DNA of 64,000 nucleotides from Marivivens aquimaris (GTDB lineage Bacteria > Pseudomonadota > Alphaproteobacteria > Rhodobacterales > Rhodobacteraceae), in contig NZ_JADBGB010000001.1 of the NCBI RefSeq assembly GCF_015220045.1, positions 2,535,001-2,599,000 of the forward strand, read 5' to 3'. Shown piece after piece: positions 8,765 through 16,733 of this stretch. A program made the position numbers and the translations under genes. Below the pieces are notes generated by a model. That model was not told the DNA's origin. It did no database searches and saw only the letters and a list, made by a program, of their open reading frames with translations. Position 1 is the first letter of the stretch. Each line of letters opens with the position of its first letter.

Positions 8765-9622
8765 TTACTCGGCCGCGAGCGGCATCTCCCGTTCGCCAAG
8801 CGCGGCGATCTTGGTCGACACCCTCCGCAGCATCGCGCGGAAGTCGGGGAAATCGGCGTGGGGCGTCAGCGTCGCCTCGTCCATGTAGAGCGAGCGGTCG
8901 ATCTCGATCTGGATCGCGTGCTGGCGGCGCGAGGGTCGCCCATAGGTGACGGTGCTGTAGGCGCCCGCAAAGGGCGTGTTGTGGGCGACGGTCAGCCCTT
9001 CGTCACGAAACGCCGCTGCAATCTGCTGCACCAGCCGCTGAGAGGCAGATGCGCCGAACCTGTCACCGATGACGATCTCGGGCGTTCCGCCTGTCTGGCG
9101 GGAGCACTCGAGCGCTTCGTGCGGCATGGAATGGCAGTCGACCAGAATCGATTCTCCGAAAAGCGCCGAATTGCGGTCCATCAGCTCCTGCAACTTTTCG
9201 TGATAAGGGTGCCAGATCATCGCCAGACGCCGCTTCGCCTCGGCCATCGGCAGCTTTCCGCAATAGATTGCCCGCCCTCCGGAGACGACGCGGGGAATCA
9301 CGCCGAGGCCAGAAACGACCCGTGGATTGTGTGAAACGCGCCTGATCCCTTCGATCAGAGCGGGGTCGAGTTCGTCGGAACTACGGTTCAAATCCACATA
9401 TGCACGCGGGAAAGTCGCGCAAAGCATCGTGGCGCCCAGCTCCGGCGCATAATCAAAGAGCCTGTCTACAAAGGCGTCTTCGGAAGAACGCAAGACCGGA
9501 CGGGACAACTGCACCTCATCACCGAATGCATCCTGATAGTTCTGGCCACTATGCGGCGAAGCGAATAGGACGCTTGTCGTCAGCCGAATTGGCTCAAGAA
9601 CTTCAAAGGGCTGGACGGTCAT
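8765..9622 (-). CDS. N-formylglutamate amidohydrolase family protein
   Basis: Member of the family that splits N-formylglutamate to glutamate and formate, the last step of one histidine degradation route. The product is 285 aa from the ATG at 9622, chosen because AGAGAGGAACC precedes it; an upstream in-frame start would add 31 unlikely residues. Visible family signatures are LFASPHSGQNY near the N-terminus, FPRAYVDLNR around 100, LVDCHSMP near 160 and IQIEIDRSLYM near 240, which together carry the metal-binding His, Asp and Glu. No other hut genes are near, so a role in histidine use is inferred only. It ends one base from the convergent GT61 gene. Confidence 0.85.
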   Translation of the reverse strand: MTVQPFEVLEPIRLTTSVLFASPHSGQNYQDAFGDEVQLSRPVLRSSEDAFVDRLFDYAPELGATMLCATFPRAYVDLNRSSDELDPALIEGIRRVSHNPRVVSGLGVIPRVVSGGRAIYCGKLPMAEAKRRLAMIWHPYHEKLQELMDRNSALFGESILVDCHSMPHEALECSRQTGGTPEIVIGDRFGASASQRLVQQIAAAFRDEGLTVAHNTPFAGAYSTVTYGRPSRRQHAIQIEIDRSLYMDEATLTPHADFPDFRAMLRRVSTKIAALGEREMPLAAE

Positions 9623-9772
9623 CAGGGTTCCTCTCTTAAAAAAATTATAGAGCGAGAAATGATTTTGCCAAAAGCCCTTGAACACCCTTTCGACTCCTTT
9701 TATAGAGCCGCTCACCCGACGCGATTAGTCACGGTCCGAACTATCGGAAAGCGACGATCCTAAGGTAAAAGT

Positions 9773-9847
9773 GGGCGGTTAGCTCAGCGGTAGAGCACTA
9801 CGTTGACATCGTAGTGGCCACTGGTTCGATCCCAGTACCGCCCACCA
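9773..9847 (+). tRNA. tRNA-Val (GAC anticodon)
   Basis: Complete cloverleaf with encoded CCA: acceptor GGGCGGT / ACCGCCC, D arm GCTCAGCGGTAGAGC, anticodon stem ACTACG / CGTAGT with loop TTGACAT, and T arm with GGTTCGATCCC. The anticodon GAC reads the GUC and GUU valine codons. It is 75 nt long. Confidence 0.97.
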
Positions 9848-9919
9848 TCTAATTCACTGGCCTTTCCGGGCTTAACGCAACCAGGCGCAATCGCCGCGCC
9901 GCGAATAGGAGATTGGACT

Positions 9920-10045
9920 ATGAAAGTTCGTAACTCGCTCCGCTCGCTCAAGCAGCGCCACCGCGATTGCCGCATCGTGCGCCGCAAGGGCCGCGTCTAT
10001 GTGATCAACAAGACGCAGCGCCGCTTCAAAGCTCGTCAGGGCTAA
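9920..10045 (+). CDS. rpmJ: Ribosomal protein bL36 (zinc-less form)
   Basis: A 41-aa basic protein of the large ribosomal subunit; the sequence begins [18 protein letters not shown] and ends RRFKARQG, the L36 C-terminus. L36 of the zinc-binding type carries three cysteines and a histidine; only one cysteine (Cys17) is left here, so this is the C-minus form that does not bind zinc, which is the common form in alphaproteobacteria. It lies between tRNA-Val and a strong terminator and is too short for many gene callers. AGGAGATT is upstream of the ATG. Confidence 0.95.
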   Translation: MKVRNSLRSLKQRHRDCRIVRRKGRVYVINKTQRRFKARQG

Positions 10046-10064
10046 TCAAGCGGACATCGGAATT

Positions 10065-10100
10065 GAGGGCGCGTTCTTTTAGAACGCGCCCTCTTCTTTT
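10065..10100 (+). terminator. Rho-independent terminator after rpmJ
   Basis: A perfect 13-bp stem GAGGGCGCGTTCT / AGAACGCGCCCTC with a three-base TTT loop, followed by TTCTTTT. Confidence 0.95.
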
Positions 10101-10193
10101 GCGCGGGCCTCTTCTTTTTATTCGCGTTTTTGCTTGTTTCACCCGTTCACCCGCCCGTACGCTGACCCCAAGTGTGTGATTGCGGAGGAACGA

Positions 10194-11477
10194 ATGACCA
10201 AGAGCAAACTAGCCCTAGGGCTGTCGACAGTCGCCTTGATGGCCACGGCGACAGCAGGATTTGCACAAAGCCAGGATGCCTGCGGACTGGGCGTCAATTC
10301 GGTTCGCTGGATCGGCGGCGATGCGGGTGGTTCCGACATCAGTACCGTCTCTGATTTCGAAGAGCAGATGGCTCTGGTCCTGTCCGGCACCAACTATGTT
10401 TCCCAATTTGAACTGTCTTCGGCGACCGATGTGAGAATCGAGGCCGAGGGGCGCGGAATGTCCGACCCGATGTTCGAGCTGTATGATTCTACGGGGACGC
10501 TCTTGCTGACGGACGACGACTCCGGTGGCGGCACCTCGGCTATGGTCGAAACCAGCCTCGACTCGGGCACCTACTGCGTCCTGCTGCGCAGCTACGACAA
10601 TTCTCCGATGACCAGCTATCTACGTATCGGCCGTCAGGAGCACGAGCGCCTGACCTCTGGTGTGATGGATGAAGAAATCATCTCGGACGTCGAGGATGCA
10701 ATCGACGACGCGCTGAACGACGACATGTTCAGCTCAAACGGCATGTTCGAAATGCCGGGCCTGACCTGCGACTCGTCGATGTACGCAGAGCCGTTGATGC
10801 TCGGCTCCAGCGGCACCGCATCTGTCGATGAAGTGCCCTACTGGCGCTTCACCATCGACGAGCCCATGAGCGTCACTATCACTGCAGAGGGCGATAGCGC
10901 CGACCCTTACATCACGCTCTACGATGACTACGGCGGCTACCTGACCGAGAACGACGACTACGACGGTCTGAACTCCCGCATCGATATGGTCGACCCGCTC
11001 GATCCGGGTGATTACTGCATCACGATGGAAGCGCTCAGCGACAGCTATTCTCCGATCACCGTAAGCGTCTATGAATATGATGCCGAAGAGGTGCTGATGC
11101 AGAGCTACGCCTCCGGTGAGGCCGCTCCGCCGCTCGACGGTAGCTATCCGGTCACCGAACTGGCCGACCTGACCACCCGCATCCGTCAGGATGTCCGTAT
11201 CAACGGCGATGTGGAGTGGTTCAGCTTTTATGTTCCCGAAGGTGGTCTGCTGCTGATCGAGGCCATTACGGTCGACGGTGGCGGTGATCCGTTCATCTAC
11301 CTCTACGACGATCTGGGCCGCCAAGTCGGTTACAACGATGACGGCCCTGCCGGTCTGGATTCGATGCTGGCGACTAAGATCACCAACGGCAGCTATATGC
11401 TGGCCGTCGGTGACCTGAACTATGGCACCGGAGCGCCAATGCGCATCTTGCTCGAACGTTACGTGCCTGCCCGCTAA
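10194..11477 (+). CDS. Exported protein with three PPC/DVUA0089-like beta domains
   Basis: A 427-aa secreted acidic protein. ATG 10194 has GGAGG upstream; the first 24 residues form a Sec signal peptide ending AGFA. Three similar units follow, each carrying a DPxxxLYD(D/S) strand and a GxYxxxxx strand: DPMFELYDSTG ... SGTYCVLL, DPYITLYDDYG ... PGDYCITM, and DPFIYLYDDLG ... NGSYMLAV. This is the pattern of bacterial pre-peptidase C-terminal (PPC) domains, which normally accompany secreted enzymes, but no catalytic domain is present. It is convergent with the caspase-fold envelope protein and shares its terminator. Likely a periplasmic or cell-surface binding protein; function inferred only. 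Confidence 0.75.
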   Translation: MTKSKLALGLSTVALMATATAGFAQSQDACGLGVNSVRWIGGDAGGSDISTVSDFEEQMALVLSGTNYVSQFELSSATDVRIEAEGRGMSDPMFELYDSTGTLLLTDDDSGGGTSAMVETSLDSGTYCVLLRSYDNSPMTSYLRIGRQEHERLTSGVMDEEIISDVEDAIDDALNDDMFSSNGMFEMPGLTCDSSMYAEPLMLGSSGTASVDEVPYWRFTIDEPMSVTITAEGDSADPYITLYDDYGGYLTENDDYDGLNSRIDMVDPLDPGDYCITMEALSDSYSPITVSVYEYDAEEVLMQSYASGEAAPPLDGSYPVTELADLTTRIRQDVRINGDVEWFSFYVPEGGLLLIEAITVDGGGDPFIYLYDDLGRQVGYNDDGPAGLDSMLATKITNGSYMLAVGDLNYGTGAPMRILLERYVPAR

Positions 11478-11480
11478 CGA

Positions 11481-11510
11481 AAAAAGGCCCCGCGAGGGGC
11501 CTTTTCTTTA
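11481..11510. terminator. Bidirectional terminator between convergent genes
   Basis: Stem AAGGCCCC / GGGGCCTT with loop GCGA, flanked by an A-tract on the left and TTTTCTTT on the right, so it can stop transcription from both sides. Its right edge touches the stop codon of the minus-strand gene. Confidence 0.9.
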
Positions 11511-13169
11511 TCGGTTGAGGCTGTTCACCGCATCGGCGAGGAGCCTGACAATCGTGGCTTCGTTCAAGAAGCCAGTCACCGGCAGTCCGTTCTGGTCCTG
11601 ATAGCGGCGGATTGCGCGGCGGGTCTGGCCGTTGAAGTTGCCGTCCACCGGTCCGGGGTTCAGTTCCATCTGTGCGAGACGGGTTTCGACCAGCCGGCGG
11701 GTCAGGCCATTCAGGCCTAACGCTTCTTCTTCGGCACGGGCTGCCTCATTGGAGCTTTGCTGTTCACGCTCGTCGGTGATTTCCTGAATACGCGCCTGCG
11801 CTTCACCGACGAAGTCACCTTCAGGATATGCACTCAGATAGTCCTGATAAGCGGCCATGTTGTCGGCATCGCGGGCTTTGTCCCATGCGTTGCGATCTTC
11901 GGCAGCGGCAGCAGCGCGCTTGTCCTCTTCGATCGCAGCCAGACGTTCGGTTGCGACTTCGGCAAAGTTACCGTCGGGATAGCGCTCGAGGTAAGCACGC
12001 AGACCCGGCTCATCACCTTTGGAGCCAGTCTCTTCCCAGAACGCACGGTCGAGGCGCTCTGCCTCCTGACGGCGACGCTCGGCCTCTGCCTCAAGCTCTG
12101 CCGCACGGCGGCTTGCCTGCGCGTCGAGGCGGGCGATCTGCTCTTCCGTCAGGTAAGACGTTTGGGAATAGCCGTTCTGCTGCTGCCAGTTGGTGATCGC
12201 CTGACGGGTACCATTGCCGAAAATGCCGTCGATACCGCGGGTGTTATAATCAAGCAGCGAAAGATCGCGCTGGATCTCGCGGCGGGCATCGCGGCTGAGG
12301 TTCAGGTCCTCCTCCGCCATGCGCGCATCACGGTTCGGCTCGGCCAAGATTTCGGCGATCAGTCGCTCAGCTTCTTCGGCATGTTCACCGTTGGGGAAGC
12401 GGCGGATGTAGTTACGATAGGCTTCGGCCGTATCCAGCGCACGGGAACCCTCCCACAGAGCCTGCTCGGCACCGTTGTCGCGGTTGGTTGGCTGCGGCGG
12501 TTCGGGAACGGTGGAAGGACGCTGAGGCATGAAAACCATCGTGTCCGGCGCATAGCCGGTGACGGTCAGACTGTAGTCCTCAAAATAGGGCGCAATGTTT
12601 TCCTGCGGCTGGCTCAGCACATCATTAGCGAACGCCGCCACATCACGCGGGCGACCGGTCGCGATGGTCACACCTTGCGGAATACTACCTTCGATGGTGC
12701 CTGACGCGAGCCATTTGCCGAACTGGCTGCCTTCGCTTTCGTCACCGATCAACAGCAACGCGCGACCGGGCGCTTCGGCGAGGACGTTCAGCAGTGAATC
12801 GACCGATACAGCCTGCGCTCCCAATGTGAATAGACGCGGCTCCGCGCTTTCCGATGTCAGGAACCAGTTGCGGTCGCCGTCGTGAGCAAAACGGCCGGAC
12901 AGCGCGACCACGATGCGGTCCGCACCATCCGCAAGGTCCGCAAACGATGTAAGTGCATCGCGGGTCGTATCGGCCCGTCCATTGCGGAGCGTGATGACGT
13001 CAAAGCCCAGCGCTTCCAATCCATCGCTGGCTTCCAGAACATTCGAGCCACGAGTCACGCGGCCAAGCCGTTCGTAACTATCGTTTCCAAGCAGAAGGGC
13101 CGCATCGTCGGCCATGGCACCGCTGGCGGTCACAGCCGCGAGGGCGGTCCCCAGAAGAAAGTCGCGCAT
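11508..13169 (-). CDS. Periplasmic caspase-fold pseudo-enzyme with two peptidoglycan-binding domains
   Basis: A 553-aa exported protein. Signal peptide 1-20 ends GAMA. Residues 21-190 follow a caspase p20-like pattern (ALLLGNDSYERL, LEALGFDVITLRNG, IVVALSGRFAHDGDRNWFL). Where active members have SGHG and a DxC strand, this protein has S91-G92-R93 and LLLIGDESEG (138-147), so both catalytic His and Cys appear lost. Next come a Pro-rich linker, a TPR/YbgF-like part (AYRNYIRRFPNGEHAEEAERL), PG_binding_1 domain I (about 286-345; GIDGIFGNGTRQAI), a charged coiled coil with two more such repeats, and PG_binding_1 domain II at the C-terminus (GPVDGNFNGQTRRAIRRYQ). Probably an envelope scaffold attached to the cell wall; inferred. 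Confidence 0.8.
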   Translation of the reverse strand: MRDFLLGTALAAVTASGAMADDAALLLGNDSYERLGRVTRGSNVLEASDGLEALGFDVITLRNGRADTTRDALTSFADLADGADRIVVALSGRFAHDGDRNWFLTSESAEPRLFTLGAQAVSVDSLLNVLAEAPGRALLLIGDESEGSQFGKWLASGTIEGSIPQGVTIATGRPRDVAAFANDVLSQPQENIAPYFEDYSLTVTGYAPDTMVFMPQRPSTVPEPPQPTNRDNGAEQALWEGSRALDTAEAYRNYIRRFPNGEHAEEAERLIAEILAEPNRDARMAEEDLNLSRDARREIQRDLSLLDYNTRGIDGIFGNGTRQAITNWQQQNGYSQTSYLTEEQIARLDAQASRRAAELEAEAERRRQEAERLDRAFWEETGSKGDEPGLRAYLERYPDGNFAEVATERLAAIEEDKRAAAAAEDRNAWDKARDADNMAAYQDYLSAYPEGDFVGEAQARIQEITDEREQQSSNEAARAEEEALGLNGLTRRLVETRLAQMELNPGPVDGNFNGQTRRAIRRYQDQNGLPVTGFLNEATIVRLLADAVNSLNR

Positions 13170-13400
13170 ATCAATTCCTTTCCGGCGCGCCGCGCATGGC
13201 CCACCTAAAGCAAACCTGAAAAACGGCTCGCATCCTCCTCATGACACAATATGTGTGCCAGATTGTCGTCAGGTAAACGCCTCTCGGCGCTGTGACGTTC
13301 CAGTGAACACGGTCAATGGATCTGTCTTGATTCTGGTCCGGATCGGGGTTGCTATCCAATATCGGCGGCATTCCACGGCCAACGACGGAGGAGACAAGAC

Positions 13401-14252
13401 ATGAAACAGGTGTTTCCGGCGATCGGGCCGGACTTTGCCCATGACGCGCTCGAGGGGCGCGTGATCCTGCACGAAGCGCTCATGATCTGCGAGATCAGCT
13501 ACGAGGGCCTCTATTTCCACACCTCCGGCGATGCCAACGCGCTATTCGACTATGTGGAGGAATGCCTTTCGGAAACGGGCGAGCCGCTTTGGTTTTTCCT
13601 CGTGAACACAAAGGACTACAAAATTGACGGCGACGCGTGGTTCGCATTCACCAAGCGCGGCATGGACATGAAAGAATACCACGCGATGGGCATAGCCCAC
13701 TACGACACGTCCGAGTTCAACCGGAACTACATTGAACGGGTTAAGGGCACCGACCAGCATGACAAGACCAATTTCGGCAGCCGCGACGAGGCGGTTGCCT
13801 ACCTAAAGTCGCTGCCGAGCAAGCGGCGGGAACGACTGTTCCACACGCCGAATTATATGAAGCCGGACATCCATAGGCGTGTCAGTTTCGACCGTGAAAA
13901 TGACATTTGCGAGCTCGATCTCACTGATTTGAGCTACGAACATTCGCGGGATGTGAACGATGTTTTCAATTGGATCGAGGAGTTGCTGCGTCAGACGCGC
14001 CAGAAATGGTGGTTCCTGATGAACTACAACGGCACACGTATCCAGTCGCCTGCTTGGGTGCAGTTCGATGCGCGGCGGCGTTCTTTCCATGACACATTCT
14101 CGCTGGGGTCCGTGCGTTTCGCCATGGGTAGCGAGACGGAAACCGACATCCGCCTAAGACACGAAACCCGCGGCATCAGGCCGAACATCCGCAATACCCG
14201 CGCCGAAGCGCTGGAGCGCCTGAATGAAATGAAACTGGAATCCGGTTCCTAA
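13401..14252 (+). CDS. Tandem-duplicated cytosolic protein of unknown function
   Basis: A 283-aa protein without signal or membrane segment; ATG 13401 has GGAGGAGA upstream. It is built from two copies of one unit of about 140 aa. Copy 1: ICEISYEGLYFH, LFDYVEECL, PLWFFLVNT ... AWFAFTKR, SRDEAVAYLKSL. Copy 2: ICELDLTDLSYE, VFNWIEELL, KWWFLMNYN ... AWVQFDARR, TRAEALERLNEM. The pattern strand-helix-'W(W)FL-N'-'AW-F--R'-helix recalls SpoIIAA/STAS-like folds, but I do not recognise the family with confidence. It stands alone between a divergent envelope gene and a hairpin with an anti-Shine-Dalgarno-like loop (14257-14288). Function unknown. Confidence 0.75.
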   Translation: MKQVFPAIGPDFAHDALEGRVILHEALMICEISYEGLYFHTSGDANALFDYVEECLSETGEPLWFFLVNTKDYKIDGDAWFAFTKRGMDMKEYHAMGIAHYDTSEFNRNYIERVKGTDQHDKTNFGSRDEAVAYLKSLPSKRRERLFHTPNYMKPDIHRRVSFDRENDICELDLTDLSYEHSRDVNDVFNWIEELLRQTRQKWWFLMNYNGTRIQSPAWVQFDARRRSFHDTFSLGSVRFAMGSETETDIRLRHETRGIRPNIRNTRAEALERLNEMKLESGS

Positions 14253-14256
14253 TCGG

Positions 14257-14288
14257 GGCCAGCGGGGGCTCCTCCTTCCCCCGCGGCC
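14257..14288 (+). ncRNA. Hairpin with CUCCUCCUU loop, possible sRNA or 3'-UTR regulator
   Basis: GGCC-A-GCGGGGG (14257-14268) pairs with CCCCCGC-GGCC (14278-14288), leaving the nine-base loop CTCCTCCTT. The loop matches the anti-Shine-Dalgarno sequence and 7 of 8 bases of the CUCCUCCC motif of CcsR/cuckoo RNAs. It begins a few bases after the stop of the gene at 13401. No U-tract follows, so it is not a normal terminator. A second small hairpin (CCTGTG/CACAGG) follows directly. Confidence 0.4.
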
Positions 14289-14339
14289 ACCTGTGGTCAC
14301 AGGCCTTGCGGCCCAACCACTGACTTTGCGGTGCGGCCC

Positions 14340-14588
14340 TTAGGCCAGCTCCGCCTCACGGTGATGTTCCCGCGCAACCTGGTTCGAGCATTTGGCGTAG
14401 CCCGATTGCTCGGAATAACGCACAAGCCAGAAATAGGCCGAGACGCCGATTGCAGCGCCGGCAAACGCCAGCAAAGCCGCAGTCACCATCTGCCAGACAT
14501 TCGACACATCGGCCGAAAGCGCGAGGTAGCCAAAGGCCCAGAAACCGGACCAGGCAATAACATTCACCGTTGCAATGAGTTTGTGCAT
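14340..14588 (-). CDS. Small two-helix membrane protein
   Basis: An 82-aa inner-membrane protein with two predicted transmembrane helices: IATVNVIAWSGFWAFGYLAL near the N-terminus and MVTAALLAFAGAAIGVSAYF in the middle, then a charged cytoplasmic tail rich in Glu/Arg/His (NQVAREHHREAEL). The ATG at 14588 has a strong GGGAGGGAAAGG sequence upstream; an in-frame start 20 codons earlier lacks one. No family recognised. It stands alone between the unknown protein at 13401 and an outer membrane protein. Confidence 0.7.
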   Translation of the reverse strand: MHKLIATVNVIAWSGFWAFGYLALSADVSNVWQMVTAALLAFAGAAIGVSAYFWLVRYSEQSGYAKCSNQVAREHHREAELA

Positions 14589-14794
14589 TCGCCTTTCCCT
14601 CCCAAGAAAAGCGGTCCTGCCCGAGTGCCTAGTGTGCAACCCATACATGTGCGCCTAGGACGACGCGGACAAAACCAACAACGGCATCTCCTCCTTGCCG
14701 GAAAACTGCACAGCAGCCCTCCAACGAGAATCATACTGAGGTGGGTGCGACATTCCGTCAAGGGATTCGGCTGTTTACGTCGCTGCTCCTCGCA

Positions 14795-14831
14795 AAAAGC
14801 AAAACGGACAGAAGCATAGGCTCCTGTCCGT
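14795..14831 (-). terminator. Terminator downstream of the DUF481-like gene
   Basis: Read on the minus strand, ACGGACAG pairs with CTGTCCGT and is followed by TTTGCTTTTTG. It lies about 40 bases past the stop of the outer membrane protein gene. Confidence 0.8.
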
Positions 14832-14873
14832 CCAGACCTCGGGAATGCAAGTCGAGGGTTTTAGCGGGTCGTC

Positions 14874-15713
14874 TTAGAAGTTGTAGACAACCGAAACGCC
14901 GAGCAGGTTCTCGACTTTGTCGAGCGAACCCAGATCTTCGCCGCCGTACTCCGAAGTGTACGAGGTGCGCAGAGCGAGCGAGTCGTTCAGGCCAACTGCA
15001 ACAGCCAGGTCGTTCACAACGCGGGTATCCGAGTCCGAGCCGATCAGGGTGGTGTCGTTGGTCAGCGTTACGTCTTCCGAGAAGGCGTATGCGTAGTTCG
15101 ACTCAACCATGTAAGCGACTTCGTTTTCTTCGTCGTCGTTACCGAATTCGATGTAGCGGTAGCCCGGGCCTGCTTTAACAGCCCAGTCGGTCTGCGCGTC
15201 TTCGATGATGCGGTAGCCGACACCGAAGCCGATCAGCGCGTCACGACGAACCGAAGTGCCGGTGGCAAGGTTGTCATATGCGAGATCGAGCGAAGCGTAG
15301 CCGAACAGTTTCTGATTGATGTCGCGGGTGTAGTCGTAACCTGCGGTCAGAGAGTTCTTGTCTTCAACGCCGTTGGTTTCACCGTAGACGTAGGCAAGGT
15401 TGATTTCCTGACCGTTTACACCGTCATACCAGCCGTAGTTAGCGCCGATGCCGAGGTCGGTGGTGTCGTTACCCTGTGCAACGTCCGAGTCGGTCAGACG
15501 AAGCGAAACCGAACCCCACGAACCAACCTGACGGCCGGCGTTACCGAAGGTGAAGTTATCACGTTCCGCTGCGTCCTCGATATCGTCCTGAATATCTTCG
15601 ACCTGATCAGCTGCCATGTTCTGGTTGGTGAAGGCCGAGGTCTGCGCTGCGGCTGCCGACGCTGCTACTGCTGCGGCAGCTGCGAGCACAAAAATGCTGG
15701 TTCTTTTTGCCAT
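14874..15713 (-). CDS. DUF481-type outer membrane beta-barrel protein
   Basis: A 279-aa exported protein. The signal peptide (about 1-23) is Ala-rich and ends AAAQ; a short acidic linker follows, then about ten alternating amphipathic strands (for example GSVSLRLTDSDVA, EINLAYVYGET, SLTAGYDYTRD, YASLDLAYDN, ALIGFGVGYRI, WAVKAGPGYRYIEFG). The last residue is Phe in SVVYNF, the sorting signal read by the BAM complex. The strand pattern and GPGYRYIEF match the DUF481/YdiY family of salt- or acid-responsive outer membrane proteins, whose function is not settled. AAAGGAC precedes the start. It has its own promoter region (375 bases) and terminator, so it is a single-gene unit. Confidence 0.8.
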   Translation of the reverse strand: MAKRTSIFVLAAAAAVAASAAAAQTSAFTNQNMAADQVEDIQDDIEDAAERDNFTFGNAGRQVGSWGSVSLRLTDSDVAQGNDTTDLGIGANYGWYDGVNGQEINLAYVYGETNGVEDKNSLTAGYDYTRDINQKLFGYASLDLAYDNLATGTSVRRDALIGFGVGYRIIEDAQTDWAVKAGPGYRYIEFGNDDEENEVAYMVESNYAYAFSEDVTLTNDTTLIGSDSDTRVVNDLAVAVGLNDSLALRTSYTSEYGGEDLGSLDKVENLLGVSVVYNF

Positions 15714-16088
15714 GACTTTAGTCCTTTAAGTCTTTTGCGCTTTAATTGCGCGTTGGTCACGGCAGGGAAATCGTTCTGTGAGAGGGTTTGTTCCGGCTTG
15801 ATGAAACAATCAGGAGGGGCAGCGCGTTTTAGTATCATGAATGTAACGGTTGCTGCGTAGCCGAAAGATTTTCCGCGGATGCAGCACCAACAATGGATAC
15901 GAATATGTTCCTGTTTTTGCTGTATAAAAAGATCCTCCGCAAGTAACCCACCGGCCGACAGATCCCCGCATCAAGATACAATGCGGCAGATTTATTTGTC
16001 GGACTATGGAACTTTAGGCGGCGCTGTGCGTACCCTGCGCGCGAGGCTCGGCACCCAAATTGCCTGGCTGGAAGTCTAAGGAATTTTC
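15714..16088. other. 375-base intergenic region
   Basis: Divergent spacer between the outer membrane protein gene and the histidine phosphatase gene, more A+T-rich than the flanks. It must hold both promoters, but I could not pick out convincing -35/-10 pairs. The only extra item is a 17-codon frame at 15893-15946 (M, D, T, N, then a hydrophobic run and KKILRK) without a ribosome-binding site; see findings. Confidence 0.6.
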
Positions 16089-16733
16089 ATGGGTACGATT
16101 ACTTTCGTGCGTCACGGGCAAGCCAATTCCCATGCCGACAACGAAGACGATTACGACCGCCTTTCTGAACTCGGTCACCAGCAGGCAAATTGGCTTGGCG
16201 AGTGGCTGACTGCACAGGGCGAGACCTTTGATCACGTCATCACAGGCAGTATGCGACGCCATCTTGAGACTGCGCGTGGCGCAGGTTTCGATGAGTTCGA
16301 TATCGATGAACGCCTGAACGAGCTCGACTACTTCAACCTCAGTAAAGCCCTCTCCGATGCGAACGGAACGCCGCCGCCATCGGGGGAGGAATTCGTTCAC
16401 CACATCGGCCTTGTCATCGAAGCGTGGCACAGTGCGGAGATCCAGGGTCACGAGACCTTCGCCAGTTTTGAAAACCGCGTTGCGCAGGTTCTCGACCTCG
16501 CCGTGCAGCCCGGTCGCAATGTGCTTTGCATCACGTCTGGAGGGGTGATCGCTATGATCATGCGACATTTGCTCGACCTCGCGCCGCGCCAAATGGCGAT
16601 GATGACCGTTCCGATTTACAACAGCTCGCTTCACCGCGTTCATGTTTCGCCGGTGGGGCCGCTCCTCGCTGGTTTCAATGCAATTCCCCATTTGGAGGCC
16701 GCAGACCGTGTCCACGCCCGCACCCACTTCTAA
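16089..16733 (+). CDS. Histidine phosphatase family protein (atypical second motif)
   Basis: A 214-aa cytoplasmic protein of the phosphoglycerate-mutase-like superfamily. The RHG phosphate-binding motif is present at the N-terminus (FVRHGQAN, catalytic His near residue 9), followed by the usual SMRRHLETA segment and acidic ERLNELDYF. In the place where the family normally has a second catalytic histidine (SHGGVI or THGG) this protein has ITSGGVIAMIM, Ser instead of His. I recall that some subfamilies carry TSGG, so it may be a natural variant, but activity is uncertain. AAGGAA precedes the ATG. The next gene starts inside its 3' end, so the two are co-transcribed. Confidence 0.8.
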   Translation: MGTITFVRHGQANSHADNEDDYDRLSELGHQQANWLGEWLTAQGETFDHVITGSMRRHLETARGAGFDEFDIDERLNELDYFNLSKALSDANGTPPPSGEEFVHHIGLVIEAWHSAEIQGHETFASFENRVAQVLDLAVQPGRNVLCITSGGVIAMIMRHLLDLAPRQMAMMTVPIYNSSLHRVHVSPVGPLLAGFNAIPHLEAADRVHARTHF

